Below are positions 1 to 14,107 of a stretch of DNA of 64,000 nucleotides, in pieces. A program made the position numbers and the translations under genes. Origin of the DNA: Nemertoderma westbladi (lineage: Eukaryota > Xenacoelomorpha > Nemertodermatida > Nemertodermatidae); contig JAUCBJ010009041.1 in NCBI GenBank assembly GCA_032718475.1, positions 62,001 to 126,000 of the forward strand, read 5' to 3'. Every line of letters begins with the position of its first letter. Position 1 is the first letter of the stretch. The notes beneath the pieces were generated by a model. The model saw only the letters and a list, made by a program, of their open reading frames with translations, made no database searches and had not been told where the DNA came from.

Positions 1-3000
1 TAGTTATTCCGTGCCCCAATATAGTTAGTTCGTCACCAAATATAGTTAGTTCGTCACCAAATATAGTTATTCCGTGCCCCAATATAGTTAGTTCGTCACC
101 AAATATAGTTATTCCGTGCCCCAATATAGTTAGTTCGTCACCAAATATAGTTAGTTCGTCACCAAATATAGTTAGTTCGTCACCAAATATAGTTATTCCG
201 TGCCCCAATATAGTTAGTTCGTCACCAAATATAGTTAGTTCGTCACCAAATATAGTTAGTTCCGTGCCCCAATATAGTTAGTTCGTCACCAAATATAGTT
301 AGTTCGTCACCAAATATAGTTATTCCGTGCCCCAATATAGTTAGTTCGTCACCAAATATAGTTATTCCGTGCCCCAATATAGTTAGTTCGTCACCAAATA
401 TAGCTATTCCGTGCCCCAATATAGTTAGTTCGTCACCAAATATAGTTATTCCGTGCCCCAATATAGTTAGTTCATCACCAAATATAGTTATTCCGTGCCC
501 CAATATAGTTAGTTCGTCACCAAATATAGTTAGTTCGTCACCAAATATAGTTAGTTCGTCACCAAATATAGTTAGTTCGTCACCAAATATAGTTAGTTCG
601 TCACCAAATATAGTTAGTTCGTCACCAAATATAGTTAGTTCGTCACCAAATATAGTTATTCCGTGCCCCAATATAGTTAGTTCGTCACCAAATATAGTTA
701 TTCCGTGCCCCAATATAGTTAGTTCGTCACCAAATATAGTTAGTTCGTCACCAAATATAGTTATTCCGTGCCCCAATATAGTTAGTTCGTCACCAAATAT
801 AGTTAGTTCGTCACCAAATATAGTTATTCCGTGCCCCAATATAGTTAGTTCGTCACCAAATATAGTTAGTTCGTCACCAAATATAGTTAGTTCGTCACCA
901 AATATAGTTATTCCGTGCCCCAATATAGTTAGTTCGTCACCAAATATAGTTAGTTCGTCACCAAATATAGTTATTCCGTGCCCCAATATAGTTAGTTCGT
1001 CACCAAATATAGTTATTCCGTGCCCCAATATATATAGTTAGTTGGTCACCAAATATAGTTATTCCGTGCCCCAATATAGTTAGTTCGTCACCAAATATAG
1101 TTATTCCGTGCCCCAATATAGTTAGTTCGTCACCAAATATAGCTATTCCGAGCCCCAATATAGTTAGTTCGTCACCAAATATAGTTAGTTCGTCACCAAA
1201 TATAGTTATTCCGTGCCCCAATATAGTTAGTTCGTCACCAAATATAGTTATTCCGTGCCCCAATATAGTTAGTTCGTCACCAAATATAGCTATTCCGAGC
1301 CCCAATATAGTTAGTTCGTCACCAAATATAGCTATTCCGAGCCCCAATATAGTTAGTTCGTCACCAAATATAGATATTCCGTGCCCCAATATAGTTAGTT
1401 CGTCACCAAATATAGTTATTCCGTGCCCCAATATAGTTAGTTCGTCACCAAATATAGCTATTCCGAGCCCCAATATAGTTAGTTCGTCACCAAATATAGT
1501 TATTCCGTGCCCCAATATAGTTAGTTCGTCACCAAATATAGTTATTCCGTGCCCCAATATATATAGTTAGTTGGTCACCAAATATAGTTATTCCGTGCCC
1601 CAATATAGTTAGTTCGTCACCAAATATAGTTATTCCGTGCCCCAATATAGTTAGTTCGTCACCAAATATAGTTATTCCGTGCCCCAATATAGTTAGTTCG
1701 TCACCAAATATAGTTAGTTCGTCACCAAATATAGTTATTCCGTGCCCCAATATAGTTAGTTCGTCACCAAATATAGTTATTCCGTGCCCCAATATAGTTA
1801 GTTCGTCACCAAATATAGTTAGTTCGTCACCAAATATAGTTATTCCGTGCCCCAATATAGTTAGTTCGTCACCAAATATAGTTAGTTCGTCACCAAATAT
1901 AGTTATTCCGTGCCCCAATATAGTTAGTTCGTCACCAAATATAGTTAGTTCGTCACCAAATATAGTTATTCCGTGCCCCAATATAGTTAGTTCGTCACCA
2001 AATATAGTTAGTTCGTCACCAAATATAGTTATTCCGTGCCCCAATATAGTTAGTTCGTCACCAAATATAGTTATTCCGTGCCCCAATATAGTTAGTTCGT
2101 CACCAAATATAGTTATTCCGTGCCCCAATATATATAGTTAGTTGGTCACCAAATATAGTTATTCCGTGCCCCAATATAGTTAGTTCGTCACCAAATATAG
2201 TTATTCCGTGCCCCAATATAGTTAGTTCGTCACCAAATATAGCTATTCCGAGCCCCAATATAGTTAGTTCGTCACCAAATATAGTTATTCAGTGCCCCAA
2301 TATATATAGTTAGTTGGTCACCAAATATAGTTATTCCGTGCCCCAATATAGTTAGTTCGTCACCAAATATAGTTATTCCGTGCCCCAATATAGTTAGTTC
2401 GTCACCAAATATAGTTAGTTCGTCACCAAATATAGTTAGTTCGTCACCAAATATAGTTATTCCGTGCCCCAATATAGTTAGTTCGTCACCAAATATAGTT
2501 ATTCAGTGCCCCAATATATATAGTTAGTTGGTCACCAAATATAGTTATTCCGTGCCCCAATATAGTTAGTTCGTCACCAAATATAGTTATTCCGTGCCCC
2601 AATATAGTTAGTTCGTCACCAAATATAGTTAGTTCGTCACCAAATATAGTTAGTTCGTCACCAAATATAGTTATTCCGTGCCCCAATATAGTTAGTTCGT
2701 CACCAAATATAGTTATTCCGTGCCCCAATATAGTTAGTTCGTCACCAAATATAGTTATTCCGTGCCCCAATATAGTTAGTTCGTCACCACATATAGTTAG
2801 TTCGTCACCAAATATAGTTATTCCGTGCCCCAATATAGTTAGTTCGTCACCAAATATAGTTATTCCGTGCCCCAATATAGTTAGATCGTCACCAAATATA
2901 GTTAGTTCGTCACCAAATATAGTTAGTTCGTCACCAAATATAGATATTCCGTGCCCCAATATAGTTAGTTCGTCACCAAATATAGTTATTCCGTGCCCCA

Positions 3001-6000
3001 ATATAATTAGTTCGTCACCAAATATAGCTATTCCGTGCCCCAATATAGTTAGTTCGTCACCAAATATAGTTATTCCGTGCCCCAATATAGTTAGTTCGTC
3101 ACCAAATATAGTTAGTTCGTCACCAAATATAGTTATTCCGTGCCCCAATATAGTTAGTTCGTCACCAAATATAGTTAGTTCGTCACCAAATATAGTTAGT
3201 TCGTCACCAAATATAGATATTCCGTGCCCCAATATAGTTAGTTCGTCACCAAATATAGTTATTCCGTGCCCCAATATAATTAGTTCGTCACCAAATATAG
3301 CTATTCCGTGCCCCAATATAGTTAGTTCGTCACCAAATATAGTTAGTTCGTCACCAAATATAGTTATTCCGTGCCCCAATATAGTTAGTTCGTCACCAAA
3401 TATAGTTATTCCGTGCCCCAATATAATTAGTTCGTCACCAAATATAGCTATTCCGTGCCCCAATATAGTTAGTTCGTCACCAAATATAGTTAGTTCGTCA
3501 CCAAATATAGTTATTCCGTGCCCCAATATAGTTAGTTCGTCACCAAATATAGTTATTCCGTGCCCCAATATAGTTAGTTCGTCACCAAATATAGTTATTC
3601 CGTGCCCCAATATAATTAGTTCGTCACCAAATATAGCTATTCCGTGCCCCAATATATATAGTTAGTTGGTCACCAAATATAGTTAGTTCGTCACCAAATA
3701 TAGTTATTCCGTGCCCCAATATAGTTAGTTCATCACCAAATATAGTTATTCCGTGCCCCAATATAGTTATTCCGTGCCCCAATATAGTTAGTTCGTCACC
3801 AAATATAGTTATTCCGTGCCCCAATATAGTTAGTTCGTCACCAAATATAGTTAGTTCGTCACCAAATATAGTTATTCCGTGCCCCAATATAGTTAGTTCG
3901 TCACCAAATATAGTTATTCCGTGCCCCAATATAGTTAGTTCGTCACCAAATATAGCTATTCCGTGCCCCAATATAGTTAGTTCGTCACCACATATAGTTA
4001 GTTCGTCACCAAATATAGTTATTCCGTGCCCCAATATAGTTAGTTCGTCACCAAATATAGTTAGTTCGTCACCAAATATAGTTATTCCGTGCCCCAATAT
4101 AGTTAGTTCGTCACCAAATATAGTTATTCCGTGCCCCAATATAGTTAGTTCGTCACCAAATATAGTTATTCCGTGCCCCAATATATATAGTTAGTTGGTC
4201 ACCAAATATAGTTATTCCGTGCCCCAATATAGTTATTCCGTGCCCCAATATAGTTAGTTCGTCACCAAATATAGTTATTCCGTGCCCCAATATAGTTAGT
4301 TCGTCACCACATATAGTTAGTTCGTCACCAAATATAGTTAGTTCGTCACCAAATATAGTTATTCCGTGCCCCAATATAGTTAGTTCGTCACCAAATATAG
4401 TTAGTTCGTCACCAAATATAGTTATTCCGTGCCCCAATATATATAGTTAGTTTGTCACCAAATATAGTTAGTTCGTCACCAAATATAGTTATTCCGTGCC
4501 CCAATATAGTTAGTTCGTCACCAAATATAGCTATTCCGTGCCCCAATATAGTTAGTTCGTCACCACATATAGTTAGTTCGTCACCAAATATAGTTATTTC
4601 GTGCCCCAATATAGTTAGTTCGTCACCAAATATAGTTAGTTCGTCACCAAATATAGTTATTCCGTGCCCCAATATAGTTAGTTCGTCACCACATATAGTT
4701 AGTTCGTCACCAAATATAGTTATTCCGTGCCCCAATATAGTTAGTTCGTCACCAAATATAGTTAGTTCGTCACCAAATATAGTTATTCCGTGCCCCAATA
4801 TAGTTAGTTCGTCACCAAATATAGTTAGTTCGTCACCAAATATAGTTATTCCGTGCCCCAATATAGTTAGTTCGTCACCAAATATAGTTATTCCGTGCCC
4901 CAATATAGTTAGTTCGTCACCAAATATAGTTAGTTCGTCACCAAATATAGTTAGTTCGTCACCAAATATAGTTAGTTCGTCACCAAATATAGTTATTCCG
5001 TGCCCCAATATAGTTAGTTCGTCACCAAATATAGTTTTTCCGTGCCCCAATATAGTTAGTTCGTCACTAGTTAGTTCGTCACCAAATATAGTTATTCCGT
5101 GCCCCAATATAGTTAGTTCGTCACCAAATATAGTTATTCCGTGCCCCAATATATATAGTTAGTTGGTCACCAAATATAGTTAGTTCGTCACCAAATATAG
5201 TTATTCCGTGCCCCAATATAGTTAGTTCGTCACCAAATATAGTTATTCCGTGCCCCAATATAGTTAGTTCGTCACCAAATATAGTTAGTTCGTCACCAAA
5301 TATAGTTAGTTCGTCACCAAATATAGTTATTCCGTGCCCCAATATAGTTAGTTCGTCACCAAATATAGTTAGTTCGTCACCAAATATAGTTATTCCGTGC
5401 CCCAATATAGTTAGTTCGTCACCAAATATAGTTATTCCGTGCCCCAATATAGTTAGTTCGTCACCAAATATAGCTATTCCGTGCCCCAATATAGTTAGTT
5501 CGTCACCAAATATAGTTATTCCGTGCCCCAATATAGTTAGTTCATCACCAAATATAGTTATTCCGTGCCCCAATATAGTTAGTTCGTCACCAAATATAGT
5601 TAGTTCGTCACCAAATATAGTTATTCCGTGCCCCAATATAGTTAGTTCGTCACCAAATATAGTTAGTTCGTCACCAAATATAGTTAGTTCGTCACCAAAT
5701 ATAGTTAGTTCGTCACCAAATATAGTTAGTTCGTCACCAAATATAGTTAGTTCGTCACCAAATATAGTTAGTTCGTCACCAAATATAGTTAGTTCGTCAC
5801 CAAATATAGTTAGTTCGTCACCAAATATAGTTAGTTCGTCACCAAATATAGTTAGTTCGTCACCAAATATAGTTATTCCGTGCCCCAATATAGTTAGTTG
5901 GTCACCAAATATAGTTATTCCGTGCCCCAATATAGTTAGTTCGTCACCAAATATAGTTAGTTCGTCACCAAATATAGTTAGTTCGTCACCAAATATAGTT

Positions 6001-9000
6001 AGTTCGTCACCAAATATAGTTAGTTCGTCACCAAATATAGTTAGTTCGTCACCAAATATAGTTAGTTCGTCACCAAATATAGTTAGTTCGTCACCAAATA
6101 TAGTTATTCCGTGCCCCAATATAGTTAGTTCGTCACCAAATATAGTTATTCCGTGCCCCAATATAGTTAGTTCGTCACCAAATATAGTTAGTTCGTCACC
6201 AAATATAGTTATTCCGAGCCCCAATATAGTTAGTTCGTCACCAAATATAGTTAGTTCGTCACCAAATATAGTTATTCCGTGCCCCAATATAGTTAGTTCG
6301 TCACCAAATATAGTTAGTTCGTCACCAAATATAGTTATTCCGTGCCCCAATATAGTTAGTTCGTCACCAAATATAGTTAGTTCGTCACCAAATATAGTTA
6401 GTTCGTCACCAAATATAGTTAGTTCGTCACCAAATATAGTTAGTTCGTCACCAAATATAGTTAGTTCGTCACCAAATATAGTTAGTTCGTCACCAAATAT
6501 AGTTAGTTCGTCACCAAATATAGTTAGTTCGTCACCAAATATAGTTAGTTCGTCACCAAATATAGTTAGTTCGTCACCAAATATAATTATTCCGTGCCCC
6601 AATATAGTTAGTTGGTCACCAAATATAGTTATTCCGTGCCCCAATATAGTTAGTTCGTCACCAAATATAGTTAGTTCGTCACCAAATATAGTTAGTTCGT
6701 CACCAAATATAGTTAGTTCGTCACCAAATATAGTTAGTTCGTCACCAAATATAGTTAGTTCGTCACCAAATATAGTTAGTTCGTCACCAAATATAGTTAG
6801 TTCGTCACCAAATATAGTTATTCCGTGCCCCAATATAGTTAGTTCGTCACCAAATATAGTTATTCCGTGCCCCAATATAGTTAGTTCGTCACCAAATATA
6901 GTTAGTTCGTCACCAAATATAGTTATTCCGAGCCCCAATATAGTTAGTTCGTCACCAAATATAGTTAGTTCGTCACCAAATATAGTTATTCCGTGCCCCA
7001 ATATAGTTAGTTCGTCACCAAATATAGTTAGTTCGTCACCAAATATAGTTAGTTCGTCACCAAATATAGTTATTCCGTGCCCCAATATAGTTAGTTCGTC
7101 ACCAAATATAGTTAGTTCGTCACCAAATATAGTTATTCCGTGCCCCAATATAGTTAGTTCGTCACCAAATATAGTTATTCCGTGCCCCAATATATATAGT
7201 TAGTTGGTCACCAAATATAGTTATTCCGTGCCCCAATATAGTTAGTTCGTCACCAAATATAGTTATTCCGTGCCCCAATATAGTTAGTTCGTCACCAAAT
7301 ATAGCTATTCCGAGCCCCAATATAGTTAGTTCGTCACCAAATATAGTTAGTTCGTCACCAAATATAGTTATTCCGTGCCCCAATATAGTTAGTTCGTCAC
7401 CAAATATAGCTATTCCGAGCCCCAATATAGTTAGTTCGTCACCAAATATAGCTATTCCGAGCCCCAATATAGTTAGTTCGTCACCAAATATAGATATTCC
7501 GTGCCCCAATATAGTTAGTTCGTCACCAAATATAGATATTCCGTGCCCCAATATAGTTAGTTCGTCACCAAATATAGTTATTCCGTGCCCCAATATAGTT
7601 AGTTCGTCACCAAATATAGCTATTCCGAGCCCCAATATAGTTAGTTCGTCACCAAATATAGTTATTCCGTGCCCCAATATAGTTAGTTCGTCACCAAATA
7701 TAGTTATTCCGTGCCCCAATATATATAGTTAGTTGGTCACCAAATATAGTTATTCCGTGCCCCAATATAGTTAGTTCGTCACCAAATATAGTTATTCCGT
7801 GCCCCAATATAGTTAGTTCGTCACCAAATATAGTTAGTTCGTCACCAAATATAGTTATTCCGTGCCCCAATATAGTTAGTTCGTCACCAAATATAGTTAT
7901 TCCGTGCCCCAATATAGTTAGTTCGTCACCAAATATAGTTAGTTCGTCACCAAATATAGTTATTCCGTGCCCCAATATAGTTAGTTCGTCACCAAATATA
8001 GTTAGTTCGTCACCAAATATAGTTATTCCGTGCCCCAATATAGTTAGTTCGTCACCAAATATAGTTAGTTCGTCACCAAATATAGTTATTCCGTGCCCCA
8101 ATATAGTTAGTTCGTCACCAAATATAGTTAGTTCGTCACCAAATATAGTTATTCCGTGCCCCAATATAGTTAGTTCGTCACCAAATATAGTTATTCCGTG
8201 CCCCAATATAGTTAGTTCGTCACCAAATATAGTTATTCCGTGCCCCAATATATATAGTTAGTTGGTCACCAAATATAGTTATTCCGTGCCCCAATATAGT
8301 TAGTTCGTCACCAAATATAGTTATTCCGTGCCCCAATATAGTTAGTTCGTCACCAAATATAGCTATTCCGAGCCCCAATATAGTTAGTTCGTCACCAAAT
8401 ATAGTTATTCAGTGCCCCAATATATATAGTTAGTTGGTCACCAAATATAGTTATTCCGTGCCCCAATATAGTTAGTTCGTCACCAAATATAGTTATTCCG
8501 TGCCCCAATATAGTTAGTTCGTCACCAAATATAGTTAGTTCGTCACCAAATATAGTTAGTTCGTCACCAAATATAGTTATTCCGTGCCCCAATATAGTTA
8601 GTTCGTCACCAAATATAGTTATTCAGTGCCCCAATATATATAGTTAGTTGGTCACCAAATATAGTTATTCCGTGCCCCAATATAGTTAGTTCGTCACCAA
8701 ATATAGTTATTCCGTGCCCCAATATAGTTAGTTCGTCACCAAATATAGTTAGTTCGTCACCAAATATAGTTAGTTCGTCACCAAATATAGTTATTCCGTG
8801 CCCCAATATAGTTAGTTCGTCACCAAATATAGTTATTCCGTGCCCCAATATAGTTAGTTCGTCACCAAATATAGTTATTCCGTGCCCCAATATAGTTAGT
8901 TCGTCACCACATATAGTTAGTTCGTCACCAAATATAGTTATTCCGTGCCCCAATATAGTTAGTTCGTCACCAAATATAGTTATTCCGTGCTCCAATATAG

Positions 9001-12000
9001 TTAGATCGTCACCAAATATAGCTAGTTCGTCACCAAATATAGTTAGTTCGTCACCAAATATAGATATTCCGTGCCCCAATATAGTTAGTTCGTCACCAAA
9101 TATAGTTATTCCGTGCCCCAATATAATTAGTTCGTCACCAAATATAGCTATTCCGTGCCCCAATATAGTTAGTTCGTCACCAAATATAGTTATTCCGTGC
9201 CCCAATATAGTTAGTTCGTCACCAAATATAGTTAGTTCGTCACCAAATATAGTTATTCCGTGCCCCAATATAGTTAGTTCGTCACCAAATATAGTTAGTT
9301 CGTCACCAAATATAGTTAGTTCGTCACCAAATATAGATATTCCGTGCCCCAATATAGTTAGTTCGTCACCAAATATAGTTATTCCGTGCCCCAATATAAT
9401 TAGTTCGTCACCAAATATAGCTATTCCGTGCCCCAATATAGTTAGTTCGTCACCAAATATAGTTAGTTCGTCACCAAATATAGTTATTCCGTGCCCCAAT
9501 ATAGTTAGTTCGTCACCAAATATAGTTATTCCGTGCCCCAATATAATTAGTTCGTCACCAAATATAGCTATTCCGTGCCCCAATATAGTTAGTTCGTCAC
9601 CAAATATAGTTAGTTCGTCACCAAATATAGTTATTCCGTGCCCCAATATAGTTAGTTCGTCACCAAATATAGTTATTCCGTGCCCCAATATAATTAGTTC
9701 GTCACCAAATATAGCTATTCCGTGCCCCAATATAGTTAGTTCGTCACCAAATATAGTTAGTTCGTCACCAAATATAGTTATTCCGTGCCCCAATATAGTT
9801 AGTTCGTCACCAAATATAGTTAGTTCGTCACCAAATATAGTTATTCCGTGCCCCAATATAGCTATTCCGTGCCCCAATATAGTTAGTTGGTCACCAAATA
9901 TAGTTAGTTCGTCACCAAATATAGTTATTCCGTGCCCCAATATAGTTAGTTCGTCACCAAATATAGTTATTCCGTGCCCCAATATAGTTATTCCGTGCCC
10001 CAATATAGTTAGTTCGTCACCAAATATAGTTATTCCGTGCCCCAATATAGTTAGTTCGTCACCAAATATAGTTAGTTCGTCACCAAATATAGTTATTCCG
10101 TGCCCCAATATAGTTAGTTCGTCACCAAATATAGTTATTCCGTGCCCCAATATAGTTAGTTCGTCACCAAATATAGCTATTCCGTGCCCCAATATATATA
10201 GTTAGTTGGTCACCAAATATAGTTAGTTCGTCACCAAATATAGTTATTCCGTGCCCCAATATAGTTAGTTCGTCACCAAATATAGTTAGTTCGTCACCAA
10301 ATATAGTTATTCCGTGCCCCAATATAGTTATTTCGTGCCCCAATATAGTTAGTTCGTCACCAAATATAGTTATTCCGTGCCCCAATATAGTTAGTTCGTC
10401 ACCAAATATAGTTATTCCGTGCCCCAATATAGTTAGTTCGTCACCAAATATAGTTATTCCGTGCCCCAATATAGTTAGTTCGTCACCAAATATAGCTATT
10501 CCGTGCCCCAATATATATAGTTAGTTGGTCACCAAATATAGTTAGTTCGTCACCAAATATAGTTATTCCGTGCCCCAATATAGTTAGTTCGTCACCAAAT
10601 ATAGTTATTCCGTGCCCCAATATAGTTATTCCGTGCCCCAATATAGTTAGTTCGTCACCAAATATAGTTATTCCGTGCCCCAATATAGTTAGTTCGTCAC
10701 CAAATATAGTTAGTTCGTCACCAAATATAGTTATTCCGTGCCCCAATATAGTTAGTTCGTCACCAAATATAGTTATTCCGTGCCCCAATATAGTTATTCC
10801 GTGCCCCAATATAGTTAGTTCGTCACCAAATATAGTTATTCCGTGCCCCAATATAGTTAGTTCGTCACCAAATATAGTTAGTTCGTCACCAAATATAGCT
10901 ATTCCGTGCCCCAATATAGTTAGTTCGTCACCAAATATAGTTATTCCGTGCCCCAATATAGTTAGTTCGTCACCAAATATAGTTATTCCGTGCCCCAATA
11001 TAGTTAGTTCGTCACCAAATATAGTTAGTTCGTCACCAAATATAGTTAGTTCGTCACCAAATATAGATATTCCGTGCCCCAATATAGTTAGTTCGTCACC
11101 AAATATAGTTATTCCGTGCCCCAATATAGTTAGTTCGTCACCAAATATAGTTATTCCGTGCCCCAATATAGTTAGTTCGTCACCAAATATAGTTATTCCG
11201 TGCCCCAATATAGTTAGTTCGTCACCAAATATAGTTATTCCGTGCCCCAATATAGTTAGTTCGTCACCAAATATAGTTAGTTCGTCACCAAATATAGTTA
11301 GTTCGTCACCAAATATAGATATTCCGTGCCCCAATATAGTTAGTTCGTCACCAAATATAGTTATTCCGTGCCCCAATATAATTAGTTCGTCACCAAATAT
11401 AGCTATTCCGTGCCCCAATATAGTTAGTTCGTCACCAAATATAGTTAGTTCGTCACCAAATATAGTTATTCCGTGCCCCAATATAGTTAGTTCGTCACCA
11501 AATATAGTTAGTTCGTCACCAAATATAGCTATTCCGTGCCCCAATATAGTTAGTTCGTCACCAAATATAGTTAGTTCGTCACCAAATATAGTTATTCCGT
11601 GCCCCAATATAGTTAGTTCGTCACCAAATATAGTTATTCCGTGGCCCAATATAATTAGTTCGTCACCAAATATAGCTATTCCGTGCCCCAATATAGTTAG
11701 TTCGTCACCAAATATAGTTAGTTCGTCACCAAATATAGTTATTCCGTGCCCCAATATAGTTAGTTCGTCACCAAATATAGTTATTCCGTGCCCCAATATA
11801 ATTAGTTCGTCACCAAATATAGCTATTCCGTGCCCCAATATAGTTAGTTCGTCACCAAATATAGTTAGTTCGTCACCAAATATAGTTAGTTCGTCACCAA
11901 ATATAGTTATTCCGTGCCCCAATATAGTTAGTTCGTCACCAAATATAGTTATTCCGTGCCCCAATATAATTAGTTCGTCACCAAATATAGCTATTCCGTG

Positions 12001-13367
12001 CCCCAATATAGTTAGTTCGTCACCAAATATAGTTAGTTCGTCACCAAATATAGTTAGTTCGTCACCAAATATAGTTATTCCGTGCCCCAATATAGTTAGT
12101 TCGTCACCAAATATAGTTATTCCGTGCCCCAATATAGTTAGTTCGTCACCAAATATAGTTAGTTCGTCACCAAATATAGTTAGTTCGTCACCAAATATAG
12201 TTATTCCGTGCCCCAATATAGTTAGTTCGTCACCAAATATAGTTATTCCGTGCCCCAATATAATTAGTTCGTCACCAAATATAGCTATTCCGTGCCCCAA
12301 TATAGTTAGTTCGTCACCAAATATAGTTATTCCGTGCCCCAATATAGTTAGTTCGTCACCAAATATAGTTATTCCGTGCCCCAATATAGTTAGTTCGTCA
12401 CCAAATATAGTTATTCCGTGCCCCAATATAGTTAGTTGGTCACCAAATATAGTTATTCCGTGCCCCAATATAGTTAGTTCGTCACCAAATATAGTTATTC
12501 CGTGCCCCAATATAGTTAGTTCGTCACCAAATATAGTTATTCCGTGCCCCAATATAGTTAGTTCGTCACCAAATATAGTTATTCCGTGCCCCAATATATA
12601 TAGTTAGTTGGTCACCAAATATAGTTATTCCGTGCCCCAATATAGTTAGTTCGTCACCAAATATAGTTATTCCGTGCCCCAATATAGTTAGTTGGTCACC
12701 AAATATAGTTATTCCGTGCCCCAATATAGTTAGTTCGTCACCAAATATAGTTATTCCGTGCCCCAATATAGTTAGTTCGTCACCAAATATAGTTATTCCG
12801 TGCCCCAATATATATAGTTAGTTGGTCACCAAATATAGTTATTCCGTGCCCCAATATAGTTAGTTGGTCACCAAATATAGTTATTCCGTGCCCCAATATA
12901 GTTAGTTCGTCACCAAATATAGTTATTCCGTGCCCCAATATAGTTAGTTCGTCACCAAATATAGTTATTCCGTGCCCCAATATAGTTAGTTCGTCACCAA
13001 ATATAGTTATTCCGTGCCCCAATATATATAGTTAGTTGGTCACCAAATATAGTTATTCCGTGCCCCAATATAGTTAGTTCGTCACCAAATATAGTTATTC
13101 CGTGCCCCAATATATATAGTTAGTTGGTCACCAAATATAGTTATTCCGTGCCCCAATATAGTTAGTTCGTCACCAAATATAGTTAGTTCGTCACCAAATA
13201 TAGTTATTCCGTGCCCCAATATAGTTAGTTCGTCACCAAATATAGTTATTCCGTGCCCCAATATAGTTAGTTCGTCACCAAATATAGTTAGTTCGTCACC
13301 AAATATAGTTATTCCGTGCCCCAATATAGTTAGTTCGTCACCAAATATAGCTATTCCGTGCCCCAAT
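1..13367. repeat. Satellite-like array of two 21-bp monomers
   Basis: The array is uninterrupted from the left edge and consists of two related 21-bp monomers. One contains tagttagttcgtcaccaa and the other contains tagttattccgtgcccca. They alternate irregularly, with runs of up to about eleven of the first type. At intervals (for example near 1030, 1560, 2120, 2305, 2515, 3655, 4180, 4440, 5150, 7195, 7720, 8250, 8640, 10195, 10510, 12600, 12810, 13025, 13115) a 4-bp TATA insertion occurs, usually followed by a ttggtcacc variant. Because 21 is a multiple of three, long frames stay open on both strands as degenerate heptapeptides. They end at the TATA insertions, so I do not call them genes. 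The segment near 1.5-3.5 kb recurs at about 7.6-9.6 kb with an offset of 6,120 bp. Confidence 0.97.
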
Positions 13368-14107
13368 AGTTATTTTTGAAGGATAAATGCCATATTTTAT
13401 GTACGAATCCCCAGATTTTGGTATTATTGGCATCAACAATTATGTGTTCTTTGGGGCGGGTTTAGGTCGAATTATTTTCATGTAAACAATGACACTAATA
13501 AGGGAGGAATAGTTGAATTATCTCTCCTTATTGGTATAGTTTGTACATAGATGATCTAAGTAAATAAGGCTGTCGGTAAGTACTAAGTAATATTGGTTGG
13601 AATATGTCAGGTTATCATTTCATCAATGGTGATGATCTATAGGTTTTCGTGCTCTGTAAATTATAGTTAATCTACAGAAAACTAAATGTATCATATTTTT
13701 CCCTAAATCGCGCAATAGTACGATATAGTAAGTAAAGTTATACTGAATGGGTGCAAATATATTACAGTATACAGTTAATATAAATAAATACTTAGGCCAT
13801 AATTATATTATGCAGCTTTAGATGGTAATACGACAACTACGAGATTTTTACAGACATGATATGATAATATTATTATTGTTATGAATTATTTCCAATAGCA
13901 GTTAAAACTCGGTTATTTCGTATTCGTAGCTTTTGTACTCTGTTCTACTGTAACTGTGTTCTATTACTCTAGTAGTCTACATAACAAACTTCGAGTGGCC
14001 TAACAATGGGGGACGACGTTTATTTGATTTTACTTTTTGATTAACGTTTTTCATGTTTGTCTCTATATTAATTCCCTACGATATTTCGCCCACCAAAATC
14101 AACTCAC
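13368..14107. other. AT-rich spacer, probably intron of the heat shock factor gene
   Basis: This is AT-rich DNA between the 21-bp array and the last visible heat shock factor exon. I see no coding exon, tandem repeat or inverted repeat in it. The coiled-coil exon at 14108-14217 ends in a splice donor reading into this stretch on the minus strand. Confidence 0.5.

Noticed and set aside
243-7190. Long open frames of heptapeptide repeats (up to about 700 codons) in the 21-bp array
   Set aside because: The period is a multiple of three, so frames open on both strands. They all end at the TATA insertions, and no start context or non-repeat domain is present.
1-13367. A CRISPR array
   Set aside because: The units are contiguous with no unique spacers, and the window is eukaryotic.
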